Source: Camellia lanceoleosa
Taxonomy: Eukaryota > Streptophyta > Magnoliopsida > Ericales > Theaceae
DNA: 64,000 bases
Assembly (NCBI GenBank): GCA_025200525.1
Contig: CM045761.1
Location: forward strand, 138,324,223-138,388,222
Reading direction: 5' to 3'
Shown here: piece after piece, positions 32,434 through 44,124 of the stretch
Layout of the letters: each line of letters begins with the position of its first letter
Numbering within the stretch: position 1 is the first letter of the stretch
Translations under genes and position numbers: made by a program
Notes under the pieces: model-generated
Seen by the model: only the letters and a program-made list of their open reading frames with translations
What the model was told of the DNA's origin: nothing
The model's database searches: none

Positions 32434-35400
32434 TGTAGACACCCTATTTTTGACCGCCCTTACGACTTGCATGTCATCGCTTGTACACCCAATGATGAGT
32501 GTATATGCTTGTCAAGTGCTTGAAGTTCTCAGCGGAATGCCACAGCTTTGAGCCTTTCAAACCCTACACTCCTGTTGCCTTATTTTTGGACCAAACCAGG
32601 AGATCTTCAAGCCTGCAACCTTTTGTGGCCTGCTGGCCCCTTCTTTTGGCTGCCGGCCATTGCTTTTGGTTGCCAGCCACTAGTAGTGGCCTGCCGGCCA
32701 CCAATGGGTTTTGTAGATATTTTTCTGCCAGCTGTTGGCATAGATGCATGCACCTTCCTACACGTGTATGTCTTGATATTTCTGAGGGAGTTGCTTGGTT
32801 TTCTATATATAGGAAGCCTCCCTTTCCATTTTTGAAGTTGGAATTTTTAGAGCAAAAATTCTCTCTCTTTCTCTCTCTATAATTCTCTTTCTCTCTTGAA
32901 ATTTCTTAGCTTTTTGCAAGCTTTTGCCTATACACTCTTAACCAAACCTCTCCATCTTTGAGCTAAGGTACCTTTGAACCTTGTTTGAGCTCTTGAGGGT
33001 GTGTTTGTTTTGATTTGTTGCCTAGAATTGGTTCTTCTCTTCAAGAGGTATAAAGCTTTGCCTCTCTTCTTACTTTATTTACTCTTTTTCCTACTATTTT
33101 CCAACTGTTTTTAGGCTGTCTAATTCTGTATTTTTGGGCTAAAACTTTGGTTTTAAGGCCAATAAAGGTTGATGGGTGGTTCACCCTTCTTTACACCTTG
33201 CTTTCAAGGCCTTTACCCTTGTGTTTTCCACCTTTACACTATCTTTTTTTAAGCTTTTAAACACTGATTTTCAGAGTTATTTCAGTGGCTAAAATGTTAT
33301 TTTGAAGTCTAAAATTGGAGGGGTTAGCCTCTCCTCCTTGTGTTTTGCTTACTAGCCTAGCATGATTTATGTTTTAGCTTATTATTCTAGCTATTTTTTG
33401 CCTTAATTCCAGCATGTTTTAGGACTTAGCACTATTTTAGGACTATTTCTAAGTGTTCATTGCATTTGAGCCTTATATTGCATGCTTGTAGTGTAATTGT
33501 TCTCATAAGTTTGGTGTTTTAGGTCTTAGACACGACCTTATTTGAGTTGATTGCATTTATTTAGTGCTTTTCTTACTTGTTCTCACCTTTAATCACCTCT
33601 GCAACCTCCCTCATTTCTTGGCTTTTTCTTTGCTTTGAAAGTGGTTTCAAACTATTTGTTTGTTTAAGCATGAGATTGAGGTGTCATGCTTAATGGTTTG
33701 AGCCCTCTTCCCTTTAGAGGACTTAAACTCACCTTTGGACTTAATTGATTAAAGAATGGAATGGTAACTAAAATGGAGTAATAAAATTGGTGAATAAAAA
33801 AAGGTGCAAGATAATAATTTGGTTTGGGTTCAATCAGACGTTAATTGAACCCTTGAGTCTTGAGTCATTTCATGCTCATTAGTGATGAAAACGGTTCAAG
33901 AGTCATCGTCAACTACTTCCCTTCATCATTCATGATAGGGAGGTAGTTTTAAGAGTCTTGTTTTGTTGCATTTATTGAACTTGCACATTTGATTCATAAG
34001 CCATCATGCAATGAAATTGCATCCATTGGTGGTTTGTGAATCAAAATTACTACTCCTTTGAGCTGTTTGATGATAAGGAGAGGTGAGTTGTGCAAACAAA
34101 CCCTTGAGAATACTCTGTCCCTACTCTATTTGCTTTCTGTTGCAGCAGGACAATCTAGTCATCAGTGGCTGGCAGGCCACTATTTGTGGCTAGTAGGCCA
34201 CCATTAATGGACGACAGGCCATCTGCTGGCCACCAGTGCAAAATCCAGGAGTGTACTTTTGAAGCATAATAGAGTTAGTTCTGAGGTGGAAATCAGTGTA
34301 AGTGTTTTACTGTGCAACAAAAGCATTTGGCAGCAGAAACAATGGCTTTTTCGGGTGGAAAGTCCGTACATGCATGAGCATTCCTCATTTCTCGAGGAGG
34401 AGTAATTAGAATAGTTAATTTGGTTACTTCGTTTTGTAATTACTTAGTTAGCTAATTTTGTCTTGTAATAATTAGTTATGTAGTTTAGCTAAATTATTCA
34501 TTTGGGTTTGTAATAATTACTTAATTTGCTTAGCTTTAATTAGTTAGCTAGTTAGTTTATTCGGACCCTCCAGTGTGAGGGCGCAAATGTTGTAATAATG
34601 TGTATGTCTTCCAACCCCACATCTTTCTCCCTTTTATTTAACTGCTTATGTTGGTTAGTTTAGGGCATCATATTTTGTTTAGCATCTCTCATGCCTTGCA
34701 TCCATTTTTATTGCATGCATTGAGGCTTTGTTCATCATTCTAACTTGCATTGTTTGTTTAATACTTCTTTGAATGACGGGGAAAGCACGACACATGATTT
34801 TGTTTGGAAAGGCGTGGAGGATCATAAGTGTCCGACATGCTTCCACGTGTTTGATTGGATCGGTGGTACCATCAAAGATGTCAATAAATGGCATTTTGAA
34901 CTTAGGGGGTAGAGCTTTATCTTTGATGGAAGCAGTAAAACAGGAGTTGACGGTAGAAGAAGGTTTATGTTGCATGTTCTACATGACCCATAGTAATTGA
35001 AGCTTCATGGCTCGTAATTTTTCATCCCAAATGGGGGCATTATCCCCCGAAGCATGAACTTGGGGTTGAACACTACTAGCCTCGCCTTCATGGACGGCAA
35101 TGTGGTGCAGTGGAGAGTGGTTATGGAAAAGCGGTGGTCCCTCTTAACGGGGGTGCGAGCCTGGAGGAGGGACGGGCATATCGTCAAGGTTCGACGGTTG
35201 AGGTTATGGGACAAAGGGCGGAAATATTCCTTGGGATACATGTGGCGGGAATTGGTGATGATTGTGGGTTTGTTCTGCATTAGTCATATTTGCATAAGTT
35301 AGGATCATGCATTATTCTAACTCCTTTATCTTTTTTGGCTTGGAGTACTAGGTAAGCCTTTATTTGCTTTAGCATATTGTATGAATGTGGTTGTTGCCAT

Positions 35401-36038
35401 GTTTAGCATGCTTGCCATGAGGCTAATTTCTTAAATGATAAAGTGTTTAAATGCCTGTGGATGAAGGTTAGTTGCTTGAATTAGAATAATTTGAGTAATG
35501 TTTATATTCGATCACTTTTTCGAGTGGTACATATTCGAAACAATTTTTAAAACAAACATGAATTAAGTGTTCCAATTCTTGCAAGTTAGTCTATACTTGT
35601 GTGTGTACGCATCACATAATAATGCTAGCCTGATAATCGGAATAAGAGCATATATTGTAGATAAGATTCATATCCTGATTAGTAGAGGCTGATTTTTGAT
35701 CGGGCGAGTAGGGGTACTCAATTCATGACCTTCCCCTTTCGAACCTAAGCTCCCGAGCCGAGACAATCTTGGTGATGATGGACATGTGGCCTTTGACATG
35801 AGTAATAAGTTTCCTAAATTTCCCAAAAATATTTAGGTGGCGACTCTGTATCTGGCAAAGCAGTCTATTTTTGGCATTTTGATTCAAAATCAATTTTCTA
35901 AAAGATTTGCCAGATTTGGTCTTTTTGGTGTTTATCTATTTCACATTGCACTTGTAGAATCAGATTCAGAACCGCGGGAGTTCGATACTGTATGGCTTAT
36001 TCGTCTTTCGAAAGGGGGCACGAAAACGTCAAGCTACA
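32434..36038 (+). mobile_element. Solo LTR of the Ogre-like family (3605 bp) in the PMD gene
   Basis: It runs from TGTAGACACCCTATTTTTGA to GTCAAGCTACA. The target duplication GATGG is perfect (32429-32433 and 36039-36043). LTR landmarks are present (GGCC modules at 32625-32706 and 34166-34227, TATA at 32803). It disrupts the first exon of the PMD gene. It is longer than its relatives because a foreign gag fragment replaces about 100 bases of LTR near 34773-35275. Confidence 0.92.
34773..35275 (-). pseudogene. gag: Captured gag fragment inside a solo LTR
   Basis: Compared with the copies at 24191 and 11911, LTR homology breaks after ctttgaatg at about 34773 and resumes at cattagtcatatttgcat at about 35275. 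The intervening bases encode, on the - strand, LPPKFKMPFIDIFDGTTDPI, then KHVEACRTLMILHAFPN and KIMCRAFPV, a Tat-group gag capsid start. A proline-rich upstream region is frameshifted (35005-35280). This gag differs from the OGR-1 and OGR-2 gag (which have DRFDGSGDP or DRFDGAGDP), so the source was another family. It is opposite in orientation to the host LTR. Confidence 0.7.
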
Positions 36039-38592
36039 GATGGCCCCTAAGGGGATGCTGCGGTTCAAGGATTTAGCTATAGGCATGCCCGAGGATGTCC
36101 TGTTAAGGGAGCAGGCCTCCCTTCTTTCTCATGATGATGTTGAGGTAAAAACCTTACTTTCATACACTTAACTGGTTTTGTCATTTCATTACTGCCTTTC
36201 ATTATTGTCTTGCATCTGACATACTCTCTTTACAACATAGGGTATCACCCTCTCTTAGAGAGGATATGGGGTGATGACCGTTAGAGATTGGTATCATGAG
36301 CTCTTTGTCTAGGTCCGTGAGCTAGTTGACGAGGCAGGCTTTAACCTATTTTGCTCCGGGCTTTCTCGACTGCTGGCCAGCTGGGCTCTACTTGGATCTT
36401 TGGTGGAGAGGTGGTGGGACACCACCAGCTCCTTCCACTTTTCTTCTACCGTGGAGATGACGATGACTCTCTACGACTTTTTGATACTTACTGGCTTGAG
36501 AGTACGGAGTGATCCGATCCCTTTCGACATAGACATGGGCTGGTGGAAGGCTGCATAGATTTATCTGCTTTCAGACGCCCTCTCTTTAGACAGGCGGTTA
36601 TGGTCCGACATCTGATTGGTTCTACGACCATTTCCATGGAAGCCAGCTAAAGACGTAGGAGGAGGTGGAGCAGCACACCCAGGGCTTTTTGATCTATCTT
36701 CTTGGTACCACCTTGTTTGCGAATAGGTGGAATATCGTAGGCTTGTACTTGTTGAGTGCTCTTGTGGTCCTGCCTCGGGTGTGAATCTATGACTGGGGTG
36801 GTGCTGGCCTCGCCACCTTGTACGGCTATATGTGCTCTGGTTCTCGCAAAAAAATGAAACAAGGTCAGACGTTACTAGCGAGCTTGAGAGGTACACATTG
36901 CACTTTCATTTGTTCCTTATGTTTTCTACTTTGCACATTCTATTTTCATTTCTGTTTACACATTGTGCTTTTTTCTTTGCACTTTTTGTCTTCATTTCTG
37001 TTTACACATTATTCCTACCTTGTAGCTTTGGGTCTATGCATATTTCCCTGCCCATGCCCCAGTTCCGAGGGATGAGATAGAGCTGGCTGTAAGGTTTACT
37101 CCTGATGGTATGACTGTAGATGCCACCCCAGGTGCCAGGACGATACCATTTTTGCCTACTACTGCCGATATTTTGACACAGTAATGGCTCGCGAGGTAAT
37201 CTGAAACCCATATTCACTTCTGCTTCATGTCTATTGCTACTGCTTTGATTCATATTTTGACACCTGACTGCAACTAACAATCGTGAATTCTCTACTTGCA
37301 GATCACGTGGCAGCTGTGGGCGGTGATGTCGGCCAGAATACGAGATCTGTATGCTGAGTCCTAGGCTACCTCTTGATTTCGGATCTTGTTGGAGGGTCCA
37401 TTTTGCCGGACCTGGTATTTAGGAGAGCGATTCGTGCGCTAGACCCTTGGCTTACCTGCTGCGGTTGTTCCTGCTCCTCATCGGGCATCCATGAGGACAG
37501 CTGATAGTCTTCCAGTTGAGGCTATCATACATTATATGGCAGGGCAGGATGCCGATTTCTTCCAACGGATTGGGGATTATGCAGCTTTTATCAGGACTCA
37601 TCTAATGCCACCCTTGACTTGAGTTCCCGCGGGAGACGCTGCAGGTGCCCCTGTAGCTGGAGGGACTCCTCATGTCACCGAGGCTGATGTTGGTAGGGCC
37701 CCTCCTTTTGTGTATGTAGCCAGTTTTCTAGTGATTCCGACTGCGATCCCATGCTAGTGGCCGAGCGGGACAGCATATTAGATTCTAGTTGATCCGCCGG
37801 AGGGAGAGCATAGATATGTCAGGGACCTTGGCATGCAGCAAGTATGTACTTTGCCTTGCAGTTTATATTTCACATTCCCTTTTTTTGTATACTGATGCTC
37901 AAATTTATTTGCAAGTGCCATTAGAGTACACAGACGGTCTCCTCCAATTGGTTGCCTCTCTAGTCCAGATAGTGCAGAGGAGAGAGATGCTACTTACTCT
38001 CCATGGTATCCAGGTATTCTCCCTTCTCTCATATACCTGACGGCTTTGATTCATGCCCATGCAAATTCTGCATTATACTGTTCTGATACTTTGCATTGTT
38101 CTGTACTGATTTTGCATTATTCCATACTGATTTCTTGTTTATTGCTTTTAGCTCCCTTCTGTACCTGTGGCACCAGAGACATCGACAACGCCAGTGACAC
38201 CTCCTCCAGTGGCAGAGAGGAAAGGCAGACAGGCCCCAGTATGCGACCGGGGTGAGAGTAGAGGCAGGGGTGCCCGGAGTCGGAGCAGCAAGTCTTAGGC
38301 AAAGGAGACCTCTTCCTTCTCGGAGCTGATTTTGAGTGGAGATAACGCCGAGACTAGCGGTACTGAGGAGATAGCGAGCAGGCGTTCTGAGTCTGAGAGC
38401 GAGGACGATGATGTTGGCTCGAGGTCAGGGAGCGAGGTGGATGCTAAGACCAGCTCTGAGTTAGGAAGTGAAGAGGGCAATGCCAGCTCTGGCTCTGAGT
38501 CCCACTTTTCTGATGATAGTGGCACTGACAATGATAGTGCTCTTGAGTCCTCTCTGTGGAAGAGGACGAAGAGGGCCTCTCGAGCTGTCTGA

Positions 38593-39148
38593 TGCGACCA
38601 ACATAGATTTAAGTACTCTTTTGTTTATTTTCTTTTGTTTTGGTAGTTTAGAACTTGTGTAGCTTTAGATGGGTCTTTACTTTTTGTTTTCAAACACTTG
38701 TACTTCCTCTTTTGTAAAAAGCATGATTGGGGTAAAACCCTGCAGTTTTATTAAAGGAGTTTTATTTTGCACAACATGTCTGGATTGGCATCGCACTTGC
38801 ATAAAATTGGAACTGAATATACAAAATGCTTGTATTTGAATGATGTTCATAACTGGATATTAAGCCAACAACTGACCTAAAATGTAAAATACAACTCGAT
38901 AAATGGAAAACAAAGTAAAAACAACCCAAACACAACTATTTATACTTGCTAAAAACGAAAGACTTAAAACAAGACCTCAAGGCAAAAAGACTGGAACAAA
39001 CCCAGATGCCCAGTTGCTGGACCAACACAAAGCGGTCGGCCGGCCACTTGAAGGGCCGGCCGGCCGGCTAGGAAAGGTGGCTAGCTGCCAAGTGTTGTGG
39101 CTGAATAGTTGACTGACAGCTGGCATCCACTCATACAACCTTATCCTT
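38593..39148 (+). other. Spacer between the two extra genes, with GGCCGGCC module
   Basis: Non-coding sequence after the PMD stop. At 39028-39080 it holds the densest module in the window, with cggccggccac and ggccggccggccggc in close succession, about 70 bases before a TATA box. Confidence 0.6.
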
Positions 39149-39155
39149 TATAAAA
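39149..39155 (+). promoter_or_regulatory. TATA box of DUF7745-like gene
   Basis: tataaaa lies 65 bases upstream of the ATG at 39214 and about 70 bases downstream of the GGCCGGCC module. It suggests that this antisense gene had its own promoter inside OGR-2. Confidence 0.5.
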
Positions 39156-39213
39156 GGGCTTCCTTCGTTGTTTCTCCGATAGAACTTCATTCTTGCTGCT
39201 ATTTTCTCTAAAA

Positions 39214-40475
39214 ATGGAGATATTTCTTGCCAAGAGGCTCAAGGATTGGGTAGCCACTTTGGATCGCACGAAAAAGATAAATTTCTGAGGTGTTGGCATA
39301 AATGCGCTTTTTCCATTGAGTCGTTTTCACTTTGTTTTCCATTTCTTCACGTCACGATTCGATGTTGGGAACTTAGTTACACACGTGTTCTGCTTCGGAG
39401 CATAAGAAATATGCCCTACGCTTGAAGAATTTCAAGCTTTAATGGAATCCGGGCGTGATGAGGAGATTATGCCTCAGCCTTGTTTTGGCCATGCACGGGC
39501 TTTGGAATGGATGTGTGGGCTCACTCTACATGAGGCTCGATCCTTGGCTCACGATGGGGAGTTGGATATTCCTGATTTGATTCATTGATTTTTGAATATT
39601 GGAGACAGAGGTGATCTTCTCTGGCTAGGTTGTCACCGACATGCCCTTTGCTTATGTTTGCTCGCACATTTCCTTCTTGCCCCTAGTTGCAACGGAGCCG
39701 GCATTGGGTTAATCGAAGTAACCCAACGTCTGAAAGAGGATAAGAGTTGCATTGGTTTGGCATTGGCCGAGACCCTGATGGGTTTAGATGCTTTTCATCG
39801 GCAAGAGACTAGTCGATTTGTAGTGAGTCCATAGTTTCTCCAGGTATTGTTTCCCACCCTTCTTATTTATGATTCCTTACATCACTCGGCGCTCACTCTC
39901 TATTTTTCCTCTCAAAGCCCTTTCCTCACTTTTCTTTCAACTTACATCTCTCTATTCTTTAATCTCTCTTATTTGTCATCCCTTCACAGGTGTGGTTGAT
40001 GGATAAGCTGAAAGTGGTGGACCCTTGCCCCGAGTATTTAGCCAGAGCTTACTTCTTTCATCCATGGTTGGTTTCCCTTAGAGGGATTATGGTGCGACTG
40101 GATGTGTAGTAAATCTGTAGCTGATATCACTTGGCATTGTCTTTAGCTTAATCTGGCTGAGATAGGCTACATATCTTGACAGCCGGGTATACAGTTGATT
40201 GGCCTTACACACTATGTGTTCTACTTCCCCTTCCGGTTCAAATGCCAGTTTGGGCATGATCAGACTTGTCCGGAGAAAAGGGTGGAATACCCAGCTCCAT
40301 TTCCAGTTCGTGCTTCGTACTTGGCTGGTACCTCATTGCTTGGAGAATGAGAGAACTTCTGGCCCTTGCCCCTTAGCTTCAGTTATGCCCTTTCTGGTGA
40401 GTGCTTGGCTTGGCTCGAGGATGAGACACATGTTGGGCCAACTTTGGCTGCAGAGACTTCCACGAGCACGAGTAG
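39214..40475 (+). pseudogene. DUF7745-like protein gene, antisense in OGR-2
   Basis: From ATG at 39214 the frame reads MEIFLAKRLKDWVATLDRT, then FPLSRFHFVFHFFTSRFD, then EICPTLEEFQALMES with stops between. Later it gives GIGLIEVTQRLKEDKSCIG, MGLDAFHRQ and FVVSP. An intron at 39844-39989 (GT...AG) joins LQ to VWLMDKLKVVDPCPEYLAR. The pattern of an FxFGxxEIxPTxEEF block followed by a VWL block resembles the plant family annotated DUF7745, whose members commonly lie beside Tat/Ogre retrotransposons. The assignment is from memory of the pattern. In-frame stops at several sites and loss of frame after about 40110 make it a pseudogene. The function of the family is unknown. Confidence 0.5.
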
Positions 40476-41169
40476 AAGACATAGGACCACCTGACTTATA
40501 TATGCCCCTAGTTTATTGCTTTGACTTTTCTTTCCAAGTTTTATGATGTAAATGCAACTTTGATTTAACTAGAGAGTTGGAGAATGTACTTGTGTTGAAA
40601 TCAATGGAACTAAAGTTGTGAGTACTCAAAATTTTTCTTTTTGGTCTAACTAATAGTCTATGTTGAAAAAGGTCAAATTTTGAGAATATCAACCTCATTA
40701 AAACTTTTCAAAACAATTTTCGGAAACGATCTCTACCTGACATACATGGAATCAGTCCTTAAGATGTACAACCCCAAATCAAAAGATCATAACTGCCCAC
40801 AACTGCACTCACTGTCACTACCCTACATTACAACTGGCCTTTTTACCAAATGGAGGTAACACAACCAAGCTTAGAAGACGATGGACAAAGATGGCCCGAT
40901 AAAACATGGATAGGACAGTTGTGTGGGAGATGGTTATGGCCGAACTTCAAGATGAAGTTGCCTACGTATCCTAAAGATGGGAATTAGGCCTTACGTAGTT
41001 GGGTTCGGGTTCACTCAAGTATTTACTCTCTTTTTTTGCACTCTAACTTTTGCCAAAGCTGCCCTTTCAGGTTTTCGACCTAGTGAGCTCAGTTTTTCTT
41101 TATTTCTAATTTTTTATGCTTTAATTTTTCCCTAGGTTGCCCTTTCGGGTTTTTGGCCCAGCGAGCCTC
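40476..41169 (-). other. Spacer between integrase and the antisense genes
   Basis: Non-coding. It contains cctacgtatcc and ccttacgtagttg near 40960-41005. Two similar segments (about 41063-41100 and 41130-41170) share the - strand text ggctcgctgggcc and aaaacccgaaagggcaac. Such paired words follow integrase in many Ogre-like elements. Confidence 0.5.
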
Positions 41170-42394
41170 TTAGTGATAGTATTTCTTTAACTTGTTCATG
41201 TTGATCGGTTGCGAAAACTCCAAGCCATCTAAATCCATAAGGATAATTGCTCCCCCCGACCAGATAGATTTGATGACGTAAGGACCAGTCCAATTGGATC
41301 TGAACTTGCCCCTAGGGTCATGCATGGGAGCTCGGTTGTCTTTTAACACCATATCTCCTTCCTTGAGGTTTCTAGATTTGACTTTCTTGCTAAAGGCCCT
41401 GGCAATTCTGTTATGATATCCTTGGATGTGATATAATGCCTGCAATCTTCTCTCGTCAAACAATATCAATTCTTCGAACCTATTTTGCTGCCAATCTACC
41501 TCTATTATCTGATATTCAGCTTTTATCCGTAGTAACGGTACTTCAATCTCAATCGGCAGAATAACTTCCATCCCATATACTAGAGAATAAGGGGTTGCCC
41601 CTGCAGATGTTCGAATCGATGTTCTATAACCCAAGAGTGCAAATGGAAATTTATCTGGCTAGTTTTTGTAAGTTTCCACCATCTTTCTCAGGATGTTCTT
41701 GACATTCTTGTTAGCGGCCTCAACAACTCCGTTGGCCTGTGGTCTGTATGCTGATGACTTATGAAAAGCCACGTTGTATTTCTTAAGCAAATTGACCACC
41801 TCTTTCTTAAAGTGCGAGCCGTTATCTGAGATGATCTCAGTTGGTACCTGCCCCATACCTACAGATAATGTTGCTTCTGATAAACTTAGCGACATGTGAT
41901 GCTTTCAACACAGAGTAAGATTGAGCTTCCATCCACTTGGTAAAATAGTCGATTGCCACTAGGATGTACTCATGTCCATTTGAACCTTTTGGTAAGACTG
42001 CCCCGATGACATCAATTCCCCAAACCAAGACAAGCCATGGCGAAGTCATGTTGTAAAGCTTTGATGGCAGGATATTTATGTGATTAGCATGGATTTGACA
42101 TTTGTGGCATCGCCGAACAAAGTTGATACAATCCTCCTCCATAGTTGACCCGAAATAGCCTTGTCTGAGGATCTTCCTAGCCAACATCACTCCATTCATG
42201 TGTGCTCCACACTCCCCTCCGTGGATGGCCTCCATGAGACGTTTCGCCTCCTCTTCTTCGACACAGAGCTTGTGCATTCCCAGACGACCTCTTTTATACA
42301 ACTTATTCCCACAGATGATGAACTGGATGGCCAGACGCCGTATTTCCCGTTTATCTTTGGCATTTGCCCCTGGTGGATACATATCCTTCTCCAA
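41170..42394 (-). pseudogene. pol: OGR-2 integrase, one frameshift
   Basis: Two long frames overlap at 41837-41895, indicating a single frameshift near 41860. The N-terminal HHCC domain reads LMEAIHGGECGAHMNG and CINFVRRCHKCQIHAN. The catalytic residues are all visible: VAIDYFTKWMEA (D), PTEIISDNGSHFKK (D) and YRPQANGVVEAANKN (E). A TAG before PDKFPFALLGYRT at 41659 separates core from C-terminus, which runs from GYRTSIRTSAGATPYSLVYG to the terminal KLKKYYH at 41170. Apart from the shift and the stop this is the best preserved enzyme in the window. Confidence 0.85.
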
Positions 42395-43084
42395 AAAATT
42401 CCAAATGTCATAATACTAGGGGTTCTTGTCTTGAACCTCATCTATCGCGACAATGGTCTGATAAGCAGGCGTATACTTCTGTTCAATGATAATCGAAAGC
42501 ATCTTGACTCCAAGCAGGATGTTTGCCATGGAAGATAGAGTCATCAATACATCAATGAACTAGTTATTCTCTCTTAGCAGATGCGTAAATGTCAGTTTTT
42601 CAAACCTCGGAATTAGAACGTCCAGGGTCTGATGATAAACCTTCATTTTCTCTTTCTTGACCTTCCAGTCTTTGTTGGCTTGAGAAACAACCTAGTTCGA
42701 GTCTCCAATGACATCTAGCCTTATTACCACTAGTTCTAGGGTAGCTTCTGATCCAGCATTACACGTCTCGTATTCTACTTCATTGTTGGACACTTTGAGC
42801 CGAAGTTTGAAAGCTAGGGGTATGTGGGAATCATCGGGTGCTATTAGAAATACACCAATCTCATAACCGTACTGATTAGCTGCTCCGTCAAAGTATATTG
42901 TCCATGTCTGCTTTTCTACCTGCAAAATGTTTTCATCTTGGAATAGATACTCGACTGTTTTATCTGCTTCCACTGGGTGGTCTTCTAGAAATTCCGCTAT
43001 TGCTCTCCTTTTGACTGATTTGCGTGTGACATATTTGAGGTCAAACTCAGAGAGGAGAAGAAACCAACGAGCTAGCCAACCCAT
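42395..43084 (-). pseudogene. pol: OGR-2 archaeal-type RNase H
   Basis: The frame 42692-43084 contains WTIYFDGAANQYGYEIG (first aspartate), KVSNNEVEYETCNAGSEATL (glutamate) and RLDVIGDSN (second aspartate), then a TAG. Homology continues in broken form toward integrase through VSQANKDWKVKKEKMKVYHQ and FIDVLMTLSSMA, where an aspartate-alanine pair is normally found. Its position before integrase confirms the Tat/Ogre arrangement. Confidence 0.75.
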
Positions 43085-44124
43085 ATTTGATAGGATCTAA
43101 TCTCGAAACTAGAATTACAGAATGAGCTAACGAGTAGTGCCTCAACTTCCTGGTGGCCCATACCAAAGCTAAGCAAGCTTTCTCCAGAGGAGAATAGTGG
43201 GTCTCGTAATCAAGCATCTTCTTGCTCAGATAGTAGATGGCCTTCTCCACCTTAGCTTCGGATTCTTGAGCTAGCATGCACCCCATGGTCGAATCTATTA
43301 CTAATAAATACAAGATCAGTGGTTTCCCCAGCTCTAGTTGAGATAATACATGTGGATTTTGCAAGTACTGTTTGACTTGTTTGAAAGGCAAACTGACATC
43401 GAACATCCCATTGGAACTTCTTCCCTTTCTTTAAGTGAGCAAATAGCGGTTCACAAATCAAGGTTAATTTTGAGATAAATTGTCTTATGAATTGCATTTT
43501 ACCCAGAAAGCCGCACAATTTCTTTTCAGTCCTCGGTGGTGACATTTCTAAGATGGCCTTGATTTTGGAAGGATCTACTTCGATTCCCCTCTATGTAATA
43601 AAAAATCCTAGCATTTTCCTTACAGTCACCCCGAAGGTGCATTTCGGTGGGTTCAACCTCACTCTGTACTCCCTGATCCATTCAAAGAATTTTTCCAACG
43701 TGGTGTAGTGGCCTTCTCGTTCTTTAGACTTGACAATCATGTTATCCATGTACACCTCGACTTCCTTATCGATCATGTCGTGCAAGATTATGGTTGCAGC
43801 CCTCTGATATGTAGCCCCAGCGTTTTTTAACCCAAAAAGCATAACTCTGTAATAGTAGGTACTCGGCGATGTGGTGAATGCAGACCTTTCTCTGTCCTCC
43901 GGTGCCATCAAAATCTGATTATACCAAGAAAACCCATCCATAAACGATAGCAATACATGGCTTGCAGTGAAATCTACCGATTCATCGATGTGCGGCAATG
44001 GAAAGTTGTCTGTCAGACTAGCTCTGTTCAAATCCCGAAAGTCGACGCAGACTTTAATTCTGCCATCTTTCTTTGGAACTGGAACGATATTGGTTAACCA
44101 GATCAAGTACTTAGACACTATCAA
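43047..44124 (-). pseudogene. pol: OGR-2 reverse transcriptase and RNase H
   Basis: RT is in 43591-44124: NIVPVPKKDGRIKVCVDFRD, DLNRASLTDNFPLPHIDE, YYRVMLFGLKNAGATYQRA and EVEVYMDNMIVKSKEREGHY. The catalytic box reads YMDN where the family has YxDD, so the second essential aspartate is asparagine. The thumb, connection and RNase H follow through two overlapping frames (43252-43545 and 43047-43406): KLCGFLGKMQFIRQFISKLT, LILYLLVIDSTMGCMLAQES, KAIYYLSKKMLDYETHYSPL. Frameshifts lie near 43590 and 43300-43400. Confidence 0.82.

Larger units (their letters stand above)
32213..38592 (+). pseudogene. Plant mobile domain (PMD) protein gene, antisense in OGR-2
   Basis: A degraded multi-exon gene opposite in sense to OGR-2. 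The ATG at 32213 opens MADGIPHNG, with an acidic stretch and a TGA at 32396. A solo LTR splits the first exon. After it come intron 36145-36240 (GT...AG) and the PMD core: GFNLFCSGLSRLLASWALL, LVERWWDTTSSFHF, MTLYDFLILTGLRV, FLIYLLGTTLFANRW and LATLYGYMCSGSR. Further plausible introns are at 36864-37025, 37196-37301 and before 37916 and 38151. Exon 37026-37195 begins LWVYAYFPAHAP, matching the next PMD block. The C-terminus is a Ser/Glu/Asp-rich tail (38332-38592, SESESEDDD) ending RASRAV. Several stops show that it is inactive. PMD proteins are plant-specific, occur in both host genes and transposons, and some act in silencing; the function here is unknown. Confidence 0.75.

Noticed and set aside
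32499..32882. 127-codon open frame on the + strand
   Set aside because: Same position in a sister LTR as the 24249 frame but with a different peptide, so not conserved as protein.
32213..38592. PMD gene as a resident host gene unrelated to OGR-2
   Set aside because: It lies exactly where Tat elements carry extra antisense ORFs, with OGR-2 integrase on one side and its 3' region and LTR on the other. Kept as a stated alternative rather than the main reading.
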